NCBI GenBank assembly: GCA_026708085.1
Contig: JAPOVP010000035.1
Span: 1 to 64,000, forward strand
Source: Caldilineaceae bacterium
GTDB lineage: Bacteria > Chloroflexota > Anaerolineae > Caldilineales > Caldilineaceae
DNA length: 64,000 nucleotides
Direction: 5' to 3'
In this document: positions 20,340 through 30,424 of the stretch, in pieces
How the letters are laid out: every line of letters begins with the position of its first letter
How positions within the stretch are numbered: position 1 is the first letter of the stretch
Notes under the pieces: model-generated
Seen by the model: only the letters and a program-made list of their open reading frames with translations
What the model was told of the DNA's origin: nothing
The model's database searches: none
Made by a program: the position numbers and the translations under genes

Positions 20340-20953
20340 TGTCGGAGCTGATACGCCGCCTGCGGGCCGCGCATCCGGATGCACACTGCGCGCTGGACCA
20401 CCAGAACCCGTTTCAGCTGCTGGTGGCGACGATCCTCTCGGCCCAGTGCACCGACGAGCGGGTCAACCAGGTGACGCCGGCGCTGTTCGAACGTTACCCG
20501 ACGCCTGAGGCGATGGCCGCGGCCGACCGCGAAGAGCTGGAGGAGATGATCCGCTCCACCGGTTTCTTTCGCAACAAGGCCAAGAGCCTCCAGGGCGCAA
20601 GCGCTCTGATCTGCCAGGAGTTCGGCGGGGAAGTGCCGCGGGAGATGGATGAACTGATCAGGCTGCCCGGCGTGGCCCGCAAGACCGCTAACGTTGTGCG
20701 CGGCGTCAGTTACGGTCTGGCCGACGGCGTCGTGGTGGACACCCACGTCAAGCGGCTCTCCCAGCGGCTGGGCCTGACCGAGCAGAAGACCCCGGAGAAG
20801 ATCGAAAAGGACCTGATGGCGCTCATACCGGCCGAAGACTGGATCGACATCGCTCATCTGCTGATCTTCCACGGGCGGCGGGTGTGCGACGCCCGCAAGC
20901 CGGACTGCGCCAACTGCACGCTGGCCGACCTGTGCCCGTCGGCAGAGGTTTAG
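20339..20953 (+). CDS. nth: Endonuclease III
   Basis: HhH-GPD: LLVATILSAQCTDERVN, LPGVARKTANVV, VDTHVKRLSQRLG; Fe-S cysteines CDARKPDCANCTLADLC. Confidence 0.95.
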   Translation: MSELIRRLRAAHPDAHCALDHQNPFQLLVATILSAQCTDERVNQVTPALFERYPTPEAMAAADREELEEMIRSTGFFRNKAKSLQGASALICQEFGGEVPREMDELIRLPGVARKTANVVRGVSYGLADGVVVDTHVKRLSQRLGLTEQKTPEKIEKDLMALIPAEDWIDIAHLLIFHGRRVCDARKPDCANCTLADLCPSAEV

Positions 20954-21109
20954 CGAGCACGCCTCACCGCGCCACCGCTCCCGCTAATGTGGTTGTCAGA
21001 AAATTCGGAATGCGTTCAAGAAGTTGGCCTGTGCCGACCGAGATAGACGCGCATTGGGAAGAATGATCCGCGGTAGAGGAGTCCGATCGCCCGTTTGATC
21101 CGCCGCGGT

Positions 21110-22561
21110 TCAGTTCTCGCCATTTTCCTCGCGGGGGCTGACGACCAGTATGTAGCCCTCTCTGGCCTCGACCTTGACCTGATCGCCGACTTCGGCCGGC
21201 GCGGCTTCATCGGAGGATACGCCGCGCAGCTTGGCGTTCCATAGCTCGCCGGCGAGCAGGACCTTGCCGCGGCCGTTCTCAGCAAAGGGAACGCGTACGG
21301 TCGCCAGCGAGCCGATCACGCCTTCGCTGCCGGTGACCGTGCCCCGCCGCTGGGCCTCCACTACCTTACCGCCCACAAAGAGGGCGAAGGCGCCCATGGC
21401 GACGCCCAGCGAGATAATCGTCACCCAGGGCACAGCCAGGCCTGGCGCGTCGAAAAGCAGCGCGCTGCCAAAGATGAACGCGATCGTACCCCCCAATGCG
21501 AGCGCGCCGAAGGCCGGCGTGAAGGCTTCAGCCACCAGCAGAATCAGCGCCAGCCCGATCAGGGCCAGCCCAGTAAAATTTGCCTCCAACTGGCCCAGCG
21601 AATACAGCCCCAGCAGCAGGCTGATCAGACCGATCATACCCGGAATGAATGTGCCGGGATTGTAGATTTCGGCGATGAGCCCGATGGAGCCGAGGGTCAG
21701 CAGAATCGTGGCGACGGTGGGGTTGCTGATGAAGTTGAGAAACTCCTGCAGCGGCGACAGGGCCTGCGGCATAATCCGGGCATTGGCGGTGCGCAGCGTC
21801 CGTTCCTGACCCTGCACCGTGACGACGAACCCGTCCATCTGATCGAGCAGATCTGTCACGTCGGTCGCGATAAAGTCGATGACGCCCAGCTCAAGCGCAC
21901 GTGCGTCCGTCGCCGCGGCCGCCTCCTGCACCGCCGCGACGGCCCACTCCACCGCTTCCTCGCCGCGACGAGAGGCCAGATTCTCGATGTCGGCGCTGAG
22001 GATGTTAACGACCTTGGCCTCCATGGTGTCGCCGATGTCTTCCCCCTGGCCGCCGACGGGGCTGGCCGCGCCGATGCTGCTGCCGGGCGCCATTGCCGCT
22101 ACGTGTCCGGCCAGCGTGATAAAGGTGCCGGCGCTGCCGGCCTGCGCCGCGGATGGCGCGACATATACCACCACCGGCACAGGCGAAGCCAGCATATCCT
22201 GCACGATCTGCTTGGTCACATCGACGCTGCCGCCGGGCGTGTCCAGGCGCAGGATTACCGCCTCGGCCCCCTCCAGCTGCGCGTCTTCGATCGCCCCGCT
22301 GAGATACTGACGCAGAACGGGCGTCACCGCCCCGCGGAACGTCAAAACGAGAACGAGTTGGGAGTCCGTCTGCGCAGAGATCCCCTGCTCCGGGGCAGAC
22401 AAGCCGGCGCGGGACGGCCCGGGACGGCTGGCCGCCTGCACACCGTCTATCACGGTCAGGAGCATCCCCAACAACAGACAGGAAAGATAGAAGGTGCGAT
22501 AGAGCGTTGTCAGCACTGTTCCGTTTCGCTGATGCTTGTTGTTCCCGCGGCGTCTAAACAT
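21110..22561 (-). CDS. NfeD-like membrane-bound ClpP-class serine protease
   Basis: LRLDTPGGSVDVTKQIVQDMLASPVPVVVYVAPSAAQAGSAGTFI catalytic region, TM bundle, C-terminal NfeD OB domain. Confidence 0.9.
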   Translation of the reverse strand: MFRRRGNNKHQRNGTVLTTLYRTFYLSCLLLGMLLTVIDGVQAASRPGPSRAGLSAPEQGISAQTDSQLVLVLTFRGAVTPVLRQYLSGAIEDAQLEGAEAVILRLDTPGGSVDVTKQIVQDMLASPVPVVVYVAPSAAQAGSAGTFITLAGHVAAMAPGSSIGAASPVGGQGEDIGDTMEAKVVNILSADIENLASRRGEEAVEWAVAAVQEAAAATDARALELGVIDFIATDVTDLLDQMDGFVVTVQGQERTLRTANARIMPQALSPLQEFLNFISNPTVATILLTLGSIGLIAEIYNPGTFIPGMIGLISLLLGLYSLGQLEANFTGLALIGLALILLVAEAFTPAFGALALGGTIAFIFGSALLFDAPGLAVPWVTIISLGVAMGAFALFVGGKVVEAQRRGTVTGSEGVIGSLATVRVPFAENGRGKVLLAGELWNAKLRGVSSDEAAPAEVGDQVKVEAREGYILVVSPREENGEN

Positions 22562-22609
22562 CTGTAGCCTTCCTGTCAACCGCCCGCGGCCCATTCCTGA
22601 GGCCGCCGG

Positions 22610-24523
22610 TCACGGGCCGGCGCCGTGCAATCGATCGACGGCCGCCAGCATTTCCACAACCGACTGTCGCCCGGCGTCACTGACGGCACCCAGCATATGC
22701 GTCAACTCCTCGATGCGGGCCGGCCCCTCGACCGGAAGCACGTCGGTGCCGGTGCGCAGGTCACCGTCAGTCTCGAAGGTCCGTTTGCGCACGGTCAGGT
22801 GGAGATCGGCAAATGCAGCCAGCTGGGGCAGATGGGTGATACACAGCACCTGATGGCGCAGCGGGCTACCGTTGGGCTCGTCCGCGGCCGGGTGGATGGA
22901 GGCGGTGTCGGGCGGCTGCTGGCCGGTCAGGTTCCATAGCTTCTCGCCGACGACACCGCCCACCCGGCCGCCGATACCCTGGTCGATCTCATCGAAAATC
23001 AGAATCGGTGTCCGGTCGGCCTGGGTAAGCGCGCCCTTCAGCGCCAGCATCAGGCGCGCGGTCTCGCCACCGGAGGCCACACTGGCCAGCGGCTTGACAG
23101 GCTCGCCGGGGTTTGCGCTGATCAGGAATTCAACCCGGTCGACGCCGTAGCTGCCGAAGGCGACGCGCCGCCCGTCGGGAAGGTATGCGCCATCATCCTG
23201 CTCCTCCGGCTCCACGGCAACGGCGAAACGGGCGCGGTGCATACTCAACTGCTCCAACTCCGCTTCCACCTGCCGGGCCATCTGCTCGCCGGCCGCGACC
23301 CGCGCCTGACCCAACTCAGCGCCCAAGGCGCCGATCTCATGCAGGAGCTTCTCTTCTTCCTCCTCGAGCGCGGCCGTCTGCGCCTCCCAGTTGCTCAACT
23401 CGTCCAACTCCGCCTGCGCTGCAGTAGCAAAGGCCAGGATCTCTGCGGTCGTGTCGCCGTACTTGCGCTTGAGATTCTCGATCAGCGCCAGCCGCTCTTC
23501 GACCTCGACCAGCCGCTGCGGATTGAACTCCAGCCCGTCGGCGTAGCCCTGCAGATCCCGCGCCAGATCGGACAGCTCTTCCAACAGCCCCTGACCGGTC
23601 GCGGCCGCGGCGGCCATGCCTTCATCGATGCGGGCTAGCCGCTCGACACGGCCGACGGCTTCGCTGAGGCCATCGGTGACTCCTGGTATCATGCCTTCGC
23701 CCTCGTTCAACAGGGTTGCCGCTCCGTTTGCCAGTTGCAGGAGCGTTTCGGCGTTGCTCAGCCGCTTGCGCTCCACTTCGAGTTCGCTCTCTTCACCGCC
23801 TTCCAGGGCCGCCTGCGCTATCTCTTCTACCTGAAAGCTGAGCAGGTCGAGCCGTTGTGCAATGGTGCGCGCGTCGCTGCGCATCCGCTCCAACTCTCTG
23901 CGGGCCTGTTGGACCTGGTGCGCCATAGCGGCCACCTGGCGGCGCAAGGGCAGCAGGCCGCCGTACCGGTCGAGAATATCCACGTGTGTGCGAGGACGGA
24001 GCAGATTCAGATGTTCCCCCTGTCCGTGGATATCGACCAGCAGGGCGGCCAGTTCACTCAGTAGTTTCCGGGAGACCGTGCGTCCGTTGATGCGGCAGAA
24101 ATTACGCCCATTGCGGCGCACCTCCCGACTGAGGATAAGAGTTTCCGGTGCATCGGGATCGTCCAAACCTTCGGCATCCAACAGGCGGTGGACATCGTCT
24201 GTTTCGGACGGGCCGTTGGGAGCGCTCTGCGGCCTATCGGATGCGGCCGGCGGCGTTCCTGCATCCAGTTGGAAGACCGCTTCGACCTCCGCCCGGTCTG
24301 CGCCCGCCCGCACCATCTCCGCGGTTGCCCGGTCGCCCAATAGCAGTCCGATGGCGTCGATAATGATCGACTTGCCCGCGCCGGTTTCTCCGGTAAGAAT
24401 GTTCAATCCGGAGTGGAAACGCAGATGCAACCGGTCGATGATCGCGAAGTCGCGGATCTGAAGTTCCGTCAGTGCGGCGGCCGGTTCAGCTTGTTCGCCG
24501 TCTGCGGCCAGGAGAGTTGGTTG
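22610..24523 (-). CDS. recN: DNA repair protein RecN
   Basis: ALTELQIRDFAIIDRLHLRFHSGLNILTGETGAGKSIIIDAIGLLLGDRA; LASVASGGETARLMLALKGAL; IFDEIDQGIGGRVG. Confidence 0.95.
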   Translation of the reverse strand, partial: QPTLLAADGEQAEPAAALTELQIRDFAIIDRLHLRFHSGLNILTGETGAGKSIIIDAIGLLLGDRATAEMVRAGADRAEVEAVFQLDAGTPPAASDRPQSAPNGPSETDDVHRLLDAEGLDDPDAPETLILSREVRRNGRNFCRINGRTVSRKLLSELAALLVDIHGQGEHLNLLRPRTHVDILDRYGGLLPLRRQVAAMAHQVQQARRELERMRSDARTIAQRLDLLSFQVEEIAQAALEGGEESELEVERKRLSNAETLLQLANGAATLLNEGEGMIPGVTDGLSEAVGRVERLARIDEGMAAAAATGQGLLEELSDLARDLQGYADGLEFNPQRLVEVEERLALIENLKRKYGDTTAEILAFATAAQAELDELSNWEAQTAALEEEEEKLLHEIGALGAELGQARVAAGEQMARQVEAELEQLSMHRARFAVAVEPEEQDDGAYLPDGRRVAFGSYGVDRVEFLISANPGEPVKPLASVASGGETARLMLALKGALTQADRTPILIFDEIDQGIGGRVGGVVGEKLWNLTGQQPPDTASIHPAADEPNGSPLRHQVLCITHLPQLAAFADLHLTVRKRTFETDGDLRTGTDVLPVEGPARIEELTHMLGAVSDAGRQSVVEMLAAVDRLHGAGP

Positions 24524-25369
24524 CATGTGCCCCTGTTCAAAAGAGGCGCCGCGCGTTGGCGCAGTCATGGGAGCGAGGCGCGTCCTAATCGTGTCGGTCC
24601 TTAAGGTTTAGCGCTTTCATTCTAGCACATTTGGACGGGCGGATGGAAGAGGTGCACCCAGGGTGGCCAGGGCAATCGCATCTTATTTCGTAGATAGGAG
24701 TAACCTTCAAAGTGCATCCACATGGATGGTTCCTTTTGTAAACGAGGAACCAACCGAGGCTCAGGTTCCTTTGACATATTGGGAAGGCCGATCAGAGTTC
24801 TGCAGAAACGGTAAGCCGGCAGCCCTGTCGGGGCTTTTCGCGCTTGCGTGTTGTGTCGGACAAAACCAGTCGATCCGCGAAGTCACGCGAATTGCCGCGA
24901 AGAACGCCAGAGGCGCAGCGGTCTTTCTGTGCGCAGATGCACGGCCCTGCGCGGAAGAGCAGTTTTCTCCTGCAATTCGTTTTTGTGACAAACGTCAGCT
25001 AACCTTTGCAATTGCTCAGTCCATTGGCATGGACTTGGGTCGCGCTATGTCAAAAAAAAGTCGCGAAAAGTCTACCAATGTCTACCAATGTCGCGCCAAA
25101 ATGGAGTTTTTTGCGCGACATTCCGAATCGTTCATCGCCGTGTCTGATGGATACCTTGAGGACGGATTTCGGGCAGTAAACAGCGTTTGCGCTGACCTCC
25201 GTCACTGACAGGTCTTCTTTGGACGAGAGTAACGGCTCTTCGATTCAAACACCTCGATTTTCCAGGGATCGGGCCCCTGAGGAGGCACTTGTCGGTTCCG
25301 GGGTCTGCTGCAGGCTCCTTCCTCATTCGATGCGATTGCCTTGGGTGCGCATTGTAGGCTGGCGTGGTT

Positions 25370-25850
25370 GTCTGAATCAGGATTTGCTGGATTTTCATGG
25401 ATTTTCAAGATGGCGGGTGTCTTCCGGCGGGGGCCTGGTTGGGCGGGCGTTTGCGGGTGTTGTACGAGAGTTCACTAGAGATTGCGTGCGTTTGCAGGCT
25501 GTCTGAACTGTTGTTCATGGGATTCAATGGATGGGCTGTGATTGCTGATGGCACAGGTGTAGTCGGACGAGTGTTTACGAGTATTTACGAGAGTTCACGA
25601 GAGTTTGCTTGTTGTCTGAACTGTTGTTCATCGAATTCAAGGGATGGGCTGTGATTGCTGCTGACACAGGCGTAGTCGAACGAGCATTTACGAGAGTTTA
25701 CGAGAGTTTGCGTGCGTTTGCTTTTTGTCTGAACTGCAGTTCATCGAATTCAAGGGATGGGCTGTGATTGCTGCTGACATAGGCGTAGTCGAACGAGTGT
25801 TTACGAGAGTTCACGAGAAATACATGAGAAGTTACGAGCGTTTTCCGTTT
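25370..25850. repeat. Degenerate tandem repeat array A, about 4 units (units of ~131, 113, 113, 123 bp)
   Basis: gtctgaa landmarks at 25370, 25501, 25614, 25727; each unit has ttcat..attcaa..gatgggctgtgattgctg... followed by 10-bp steps tttacgagag/ttcacgagag. Confidence 0.88.
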
Positions 25851-26503
25851 GTACTTTCAAGGTCGGATCAAGTCGGGCTATGTCAGATGGATTTTTATTT
25901 GGCCTCTGTTGCGGGAGCGCATTTTGCGTTTGTCGGCCCGTATCCGGGGTCGATTCCTGGTTGCGGCATCCTCCAGAAGGAATTCACGGACGGAAGATTC
26001 ACGCCGACTGCCTGATCAGATTTCAGACTGGCTTGTGTGGACGAACGGCGGGGCGCTGCAGTCGTGGTTGCGGCGGCGCGTACGTGTCTTCTCTTGTCAC
26101 TTTCCTCTTTTGCAAGGAGTCTGTTGCCGGTCGGATCATTCAGTCACATTTTAACACAGAATGGGTGCCATTTTGGCGACATTTTCGCACGAGTTTTGGG
26201 TCGAGCTTCGAGAGTTTGGGGGCTGAGGTTTCGATCACCTGGGCTTTGCATATAACCAACGGGGTACCCACAAGGGGTGTCCCCAGGGGTCGGGCGGGTG
26301 GGACGATCTTTGCCAGGCATGATCGGCGCTTCATTGGACTGCAGTGGTCAGTGGTCAGTTGCGGCGCTTCGTCTGCCGGAAATTGGGACCGGACCTGACC
26401 CTGGGTGGGTTACTCCCAGTGGTACACGAAAGCTCGCCCCCTCTTTGGGATGCACCCGCCAGGATGACCCAAATCCGGACTTCATCCCGTTCGATTACCG
26501 TAT

Positions 26504-26531
26504 TTGTCTCTTAACGCGATCATGGTATAAT
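26504..26531 (+). promoter_or_regulatory. Candidate sigma70-type promoter upstream of tatA-like gene
   Basis: TTGTCT-N16-TATAAT. Confidence 0.55.
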
Positions 26532-26601
26532 GCAGCGATTCTAGAAATATGAAGAAGATTGTCAATGCGCTCCGCATACTGTGAGCTAAGGAGCTTAGCA
26601 A

Positions 26602-26871
26602 ATGATAGGAATTACACCGCCATTCTTTCTGCTGGGTCCGACCTTGGGTCCGACCGAGTTGATTCTAATTCTGGTGATTGTCATTATCTTCTTTGGCGTC
26701 GGCCGGCTGCCGGAAGTGTTTGGTGGACTGGGCCGCGGTATCCGCGAATTTCGCAAGGCTGCCAAGGACGAGGGTGAAGAGGACGATTCAGAGACAACGG
26801 ATGCCGCCCCCGATGTGGAGAGCGCTGAGCCTGCGGTGAGTTCTGAGACGAATCCACCTGAGAAGGTCTAA
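26602..26871 (+). CDS. tatA: Sec-independent protein translocase TatA/TatE family
   Basis: [35 protein letters not shown], classic TatA TM plus amphipathic helix. Confidence 0.93.
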   Translation: MIGITPPFFLLGPTLGPTELILILVIVIIFFGVGRLPEVFGGLGRGIREFRKAAKDEGEEDDSETTDAAPDVESAEPAVSSETNPPEKV

Positions 26872-26936
26872 CGTTCGCTTCAGTTGCCGCTTACGCTAGG
26901 GCTTCGACAAGCAGCAACGGACAGTTTGGCGATCGA

Positions 26937-26966
26937 CGAGAAGGCCGAATCGGCCTTCTCGTTTCT
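26937..26966 (+). terminator. Rho-independent terminator downstream of tatA
   Basis: cgagaaggccga a tcggccttctcg then gtttct; 12-bp perfect inverted repeat. Confidence 0.75.
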
Positions 26967-27123
26967 GTCAGCACCTTGTATTCGAATCTTCGCGCGTAGT
27001 TGCCCAGCACGTGTCAGATTGTCGCTGACCACAGTTGTACAGAGGGACGATCAGGCAGCACAGTGTTTGGGTATTTTGTTGCACGCGTGGTCAGCAGAAC
27101 AGGCAAAACTTCCGAGGTGAAAG

Positions 27124-27342
27124 ATGGATGTTTTCTTTATGATCGCAACAGTTATCATTGCCCTCACACTGATCGGCATCGTCCTGTTGCAGGGTCAGGG
27201 TAGTGGCTTGGGCACCGCCTTTGGGGGCGATGCCGGCATCCAGCGTACGCGCCGCGGCGTGGAAAAAACCATGTTCAATCTGACGCTTACATTGGCGTCG
27301 TTGTTTCTCCTGCTCAGTCTCGTGACAGTCGCCCTTCGCTAG
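27124..27342 (+). CDS. secG: Preprotein translocase subunit SecG
   Basis: 72 aa; two TM; LLQGQGSGLGTAFGGDAGIQRTRRGVEKTMF. Confidence 0.92.
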   Translation: MDVFFMIATVIIALTLIGIVLLQGQGSGLGTAFGGDAGIQRTRRGVEKTMFNLTLTLASLFLLLSLVTVALR

Positions 27343-27347
27343 AACAG

Positions 27348-27380
27348 CAGTGGCCGCTGTTCACAGGCCACTGCGATTTT
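27348..27380 (+). terminator. Hairpin between secG and SBP gene (heptamer-family sequence)
   Basis: cagtggcc gctgttcaca ggccactg then cgatttt. Confidence 0.6.
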
Positions 27381-27383
27381 CCC

Positions 27384-29174
27384 ATGTCGGAACAACAGCC
27401 ATTCGGGAGGTCGGCCAATCCTGAGGCCCATGGAGCGTCCCAGACGCCTCGATTGCCCACGACCCCGCGTTCCGGTTATCTGCCGGGGCCGGTTGCACCT
27501 CCGGCGACGCCGGCGCCCCTGGGGCGGTATATTCGCTGGCAGATGTTGCTGGCCGTCATGGGAATCATCCTCCTGACGCTTCTGATGGGCGTCACCGCTT
27601 ACAACGTCTCCACGGTTCTGGTTCCGGAGCGGGGCGGCGTCTTTCGTGAAGGCGTTGCCGGCAATCCCCAGTACATCAATCCACTGTTGTGCCACACACA
27701 CGATATCGACCGCGATCTGTGCAGCCTCCTCTTCCGCGGCCTGACCCGACTCGACCAGCAGGGAAGGGTGGTGCCGGACCTGGCCGAGCGCTGGACTGCC
27801 CCGGATGGGCTGGCATACACCTTTACCTTGCGTGAAAACCAGTACTGGCACGACGGCAAACCGGTGACCATCGATGATGTACTGTTTACGATCGAGATGT
27901 TGCAGAGCCCGGATTCACCGATCCTGCCCGACCTGGCGGAGTTGTGGCGTTCGGTCACGGTAGAGCCGGTCGACGAATACACAGTACGCCTTCTGCTGGA
28001 CGAACCCTTTGCCCCGTTCCTCGACTTCACGACGGTGGGACTGCTGCCCAAACATATCTGGCAGGACGTGTCCCCGTCTGAGCTGCTCACGAGCCCGCTC
28101 AATGCGCGCCCGGTCGGCAACGGCCCGATGCAGGCGACGTTGACATCGGCGCAGTTCATACGCCTGGAGCGCAGTCCATTTTCCAATGATGACATTCCCA
28201 TGGTCTCGGCTCTTGAGTTCCATTTCTATCCCGACTATCCTTCAATATACGCCGCCTACGCTGAAGGTGAATTGGATGGTGTGAGCCAGGTATTGCCGGC
28301 GGACATTTCACTGGCACAGGAACGTACCGATTTGCAGCTCTTTTCCGCGCCGCTATCGACCTATGTCGGTGTGATCTTTAACCTGCAGAATCCGGATGTC
28401 CCCTTTTTGCAGGATGCAAACGTACGCCGTGGGCTCTATCACGCCCTGGACCGCGAGCGGCTTCTCGATGATGTGGTCGGCGGGCATGGTGTACTCGCAT
28501 CTTCTCCCATTCCGTCGAACAACTGGGGGCACGCGGCGGATACACCCTCATATGATTATGACCCGGGTGAAGCGCAACGTCTTCTGAATGAGAGCGGTTG
28601 GGTCGACACGGACGGCGACGGCACGCGCGACAAAGACGGGCTGCCCATGCAGCTCGTCCTGCTCACGAACGACGGGCCAACCCGCATCGCGCTAATCGAA
28701 CAGATCGCGGCGGACTGGCAGGCCGTGGGTGTCAAAGTCGTCGTGGAGAGCGTCAGCTTCACCGGATTCGTAACCGATTTCCTGACGCCGCGGCGCTTTG
28801 AAGCCGCGCTTCTCAGTTGGGATATCTCAGGCGACCCCGATCCCTTTCCCCTCTATCACAGCAGCCAGGTCGGTACGGGCCAAAACTACGGCGGATGGTC
28901 CAATGAGGACGCGGATGCCTTGATGATCGAGGCCAGAAGCACGGTGGACCCGGAGAAACGCAAGTCACTCTATGCCGTGTTTCAGCATGTCTTTGCCGAC
29001 GACGTACCGGCGATCCCTCTGTATTACCCTGTTTATACCTACGGCGTCAGCGAGCGCGTCAAAGCGGTCCAGATTGGGCCGTTGAACACGCCGGCCGACC
29101 GATTCGCTACGTTCCCCGACTGGTATATCCTCACCCGCCGCGTCCCCGCGAATCAACAGTTGAGTGGAAACTAA
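27384..29174 (+). CDS. Peptide ABC transporter substrate-binding protein (SBP family 5) with N-terminal TM anchor
   Basis: Pro-rich N-tail, TM, then FREGVAGNPQYINPLL..., PDLAERWTAPDGLAYTFTLRENQYWHDGKPVTIDDVLFTIEML. Confidence 0.9.
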   Translation: MSEQQPFGRSANPEAHGASQTPRLPTTPRSGYLPGPVAPPATPAPLGRYIRWQMLLAVMGIILLTLLMGVTAYNVSTVLVPERGGVFREGVAGNPQYINPLLCHTHDIDRDLCSLLFRGLTRLDQQGRVVPDLAERWTAPDGLAYTFTLRENQYWHDGKPVTIDDVLFTIEMLQSPDSPILPDLAELWRSVTVEPVDEYTVRLLLDEPFAPFLDFTTVGLLPKHIWQDVSPSELLTSPLNARPVGNGPMQATLTSAQFIRLERSPFSNDDIPMVSALEFHFYPDYPSIYAAYAEGELDGVSQVLPADISLAQERTDLQLFSAPLSTYVGVIFNLQNPDVPFLQDANVRRGLYHALDRERLLDDVVGGHGVLASSPIPSNNWGHAADTPSYDYDPGEAQRLLNESGWVDTDGDGTRDKDGLPMQLVLLTNDGPTRIALIEQIAADWQAVGVKVVVESVSFTGFVTDFLTPRRFEAALLSWDISGDPDPFPLYHSSQVGTGQNYGGWSNEDADALMIEARSTVDPEKRKSLYAVFQHVFADDVPAIPLYYPVYTYGVSERVKAVQIGPLNTPADRFATFPDWYILTRRVPANQQLSGN

Positions 29175-29273
29175 GCCGCTCTCCTGTCACCTGAACACGT
29201 ACATTTATCCAACTTTCGCCCGTCGGAGAGACGCCAAAACGGCAACGCAGGCAGTACATTCTCGCATATCGAT

Positions 29274-29303
29274 TTGACAGGTGACACACGCACATGATAT
29301 AAA
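29274..29303 (+). promoter_or_regulatory. Candidate promoter of tRNA-Leu
   Basis: TTGACA-N18-TATAAA ending 13 nt before the tRNA. Confidence 0.65.
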
Positions 29304-29316
29304 TACGGCTTACTGA

Positions 29317-29400
29317 GCCGCAGTGGCGGAATAGGAAGACGCGCTACGTTCAGGGCGTAGTGGGCATTAGCTCGTGGGGGTTCAAATCCCTCCTGCGGCA
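29317..29400 (+). tRNA. tRNA-Leu (CAG)
   Basis: gccgcag...ctgcggc acceptor, ctacg-ttcaggg-cgtag anticodon arm, long variable arm, gggttcaaatccc T-arm. Confidence 0.93.
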
Positions 29401-29404
29401 TCTA

Positions 29405-29438
29405 AGGGACCCAGATGATCCGTCCGGGTTCCTTTTGT
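29405..29438 (+). terminator. Terminator after tRNA-Leu
   Basis: gggaccc ... gggttcc stem with a one-base bulge then ttttgtt. Confidence 0.55.
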
Positions 29439-29533
29439 TCTTATCCTGTCGTGTTCAGAGTTCCCTCGGGCCGCGTCCTTTCCGGCAAGGGCGCAGCCAA
29501 TCTTTACGCGACGTTGTCTGCCGAGAATAGTCG

Positions 29534-29974
29534 ATGGGTCTTGTCAGAGTCCCGATCAATCCAGGTCCGCAAGATGTACGAAGACAGCGCCACCCGGCCT
29601 ATCCGGCCCTGCTGTTGCTTGCGGTCGTCGTTGGGCTGTATTTTCTGTTTCAGCATGTGGAGCAGCTGCGCGAGTTGAGCGCCGTGCAGGCGCAGGTTGC
29701 CGAAATGCGGCAGAACATTGCGCTTGGCGAGCAGAATACGCTGGACCTGGAAGCACAGTTGCGCTACGCGACAAGCGACGAGTATGTGGTGCAGATGGCG
29801 CGCGGTGAATTGGGCTACATTCAGGAGGGAGATGAGGTCTACATTCTGTTGGACGAGCCCGCCGCGCGGTTGGGGAGCCCGCCTGCGGAACCACCCTCGG
29901 TGGTAGAGGAGGAATCATTCCGGCCCTTGGATTGGGCGTGGTGGCAGTCGTTAATCCAACAGATCCGGGGGTAG
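29534..29974 (+). CDS. Septum formation initiator family protein (FtsB/DivIC-like)
   Basis: Single TM followed by coiled coil and YATSDEYVVQMARGELGYIQEGDEVYIL motif. Confidence 0.8.
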   Translation: MGLVRVPINPGPQDVRRQRHPAYPALLLLAVVVGLYFLFQHVEQLRELSAVQAQVAEMRQNIALGEQNTLDLEAQLRYATSDEYVVQMARGELGYIQEGDEVYILLDEPAARLGSPPAEPPSVVEEESFRPLDWAWWQSLIQQIRG

Positions 29975-30039
29975 GATGAATGCACCGCTGGCCGAGGGCG
30001 CTCTGTCGAAAGGTTGTCAGAACTGCGAAACGCTGAGAT

Positions 30040-30068
30040 TTGACGCTGTGCGGTGGGTGTGTTAAACT
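30040..30068 (+). promoter_or_regulatory. Candidate promoter of tRNA-fMet
   Basis: TTGACG-N17-TAAACT, 12 nt upstream of the tRNA. Confidence 0.65.
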
Positions 30069-30080
30069 ATTTTTTACTGT

Positions 30081-30152
30081 TGCGGGGTGGAGCAGTGGCA
30101 GCTCGTCGGGCTCATAACCCGAAGGTCGCAGGTTCGAATCCTGCCCCCGCTA
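30081..30152 (+). tRNA. Initiator tRNA-fMet (CAT)
   Basis: T1/T72 unpaired acceptor end, gcggggtggagcagtggcagctcgtcgGGctcataaCCCga three-G:C anticodon stem, ggttcgaatcc T-arm. Confidence 0.93.
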
Positions 30153-30166
30153 CCTCAGTTTCATAA

Positions 30167-30203
30167 AGCCGCCGAACCGAAATCGGTCGGCGGCTCATTT
30201 TTG
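30167..30203 (+). terminator. Terminator after tRNA-fMet
   Basis: agccgccga..tcggcggct stem then cattttt. Confidence 0.75.
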
Positions 30204-30239
30204 ACATTGGATTGTACGGTTCGCAGTTTGGTTTGGCCC

Positions 30240-30313
<74 letters not shown>

Positions 30314-30345
30314 CTCTCCATCGTGCGCTAAAATGCGACAGACAG

Positions 30346-30378
30346 TGGGCATGGCCGTTAGCGCGGCTGTGCCCATTT
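30346..30378 (+). terminator. Terminator after tRNA-Met
   Basis: tgggcatggccg ttagcg cggctgtgccca then ttt. Confidence 0.6.
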
Positions 30379-30424
30379 GTATATTGCTCCCCAGAGGCGC
30401 GCCTGTCCGATTCTATCCCCGCAT

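Noticed and set aside
24663-25208. 181-aa ORF in the recN-tatA spacer
   Set aside because: No recognisable domain, odd composition and overlap with duplicated non-coding motifs; not supported as a gene.
25370-25850. Tandem units considered as a CRISPR array
   Set aside because: Units are >110 bp and repeat-like throughout, with no short conserved repeat separated by unique spacers and no cas genes.
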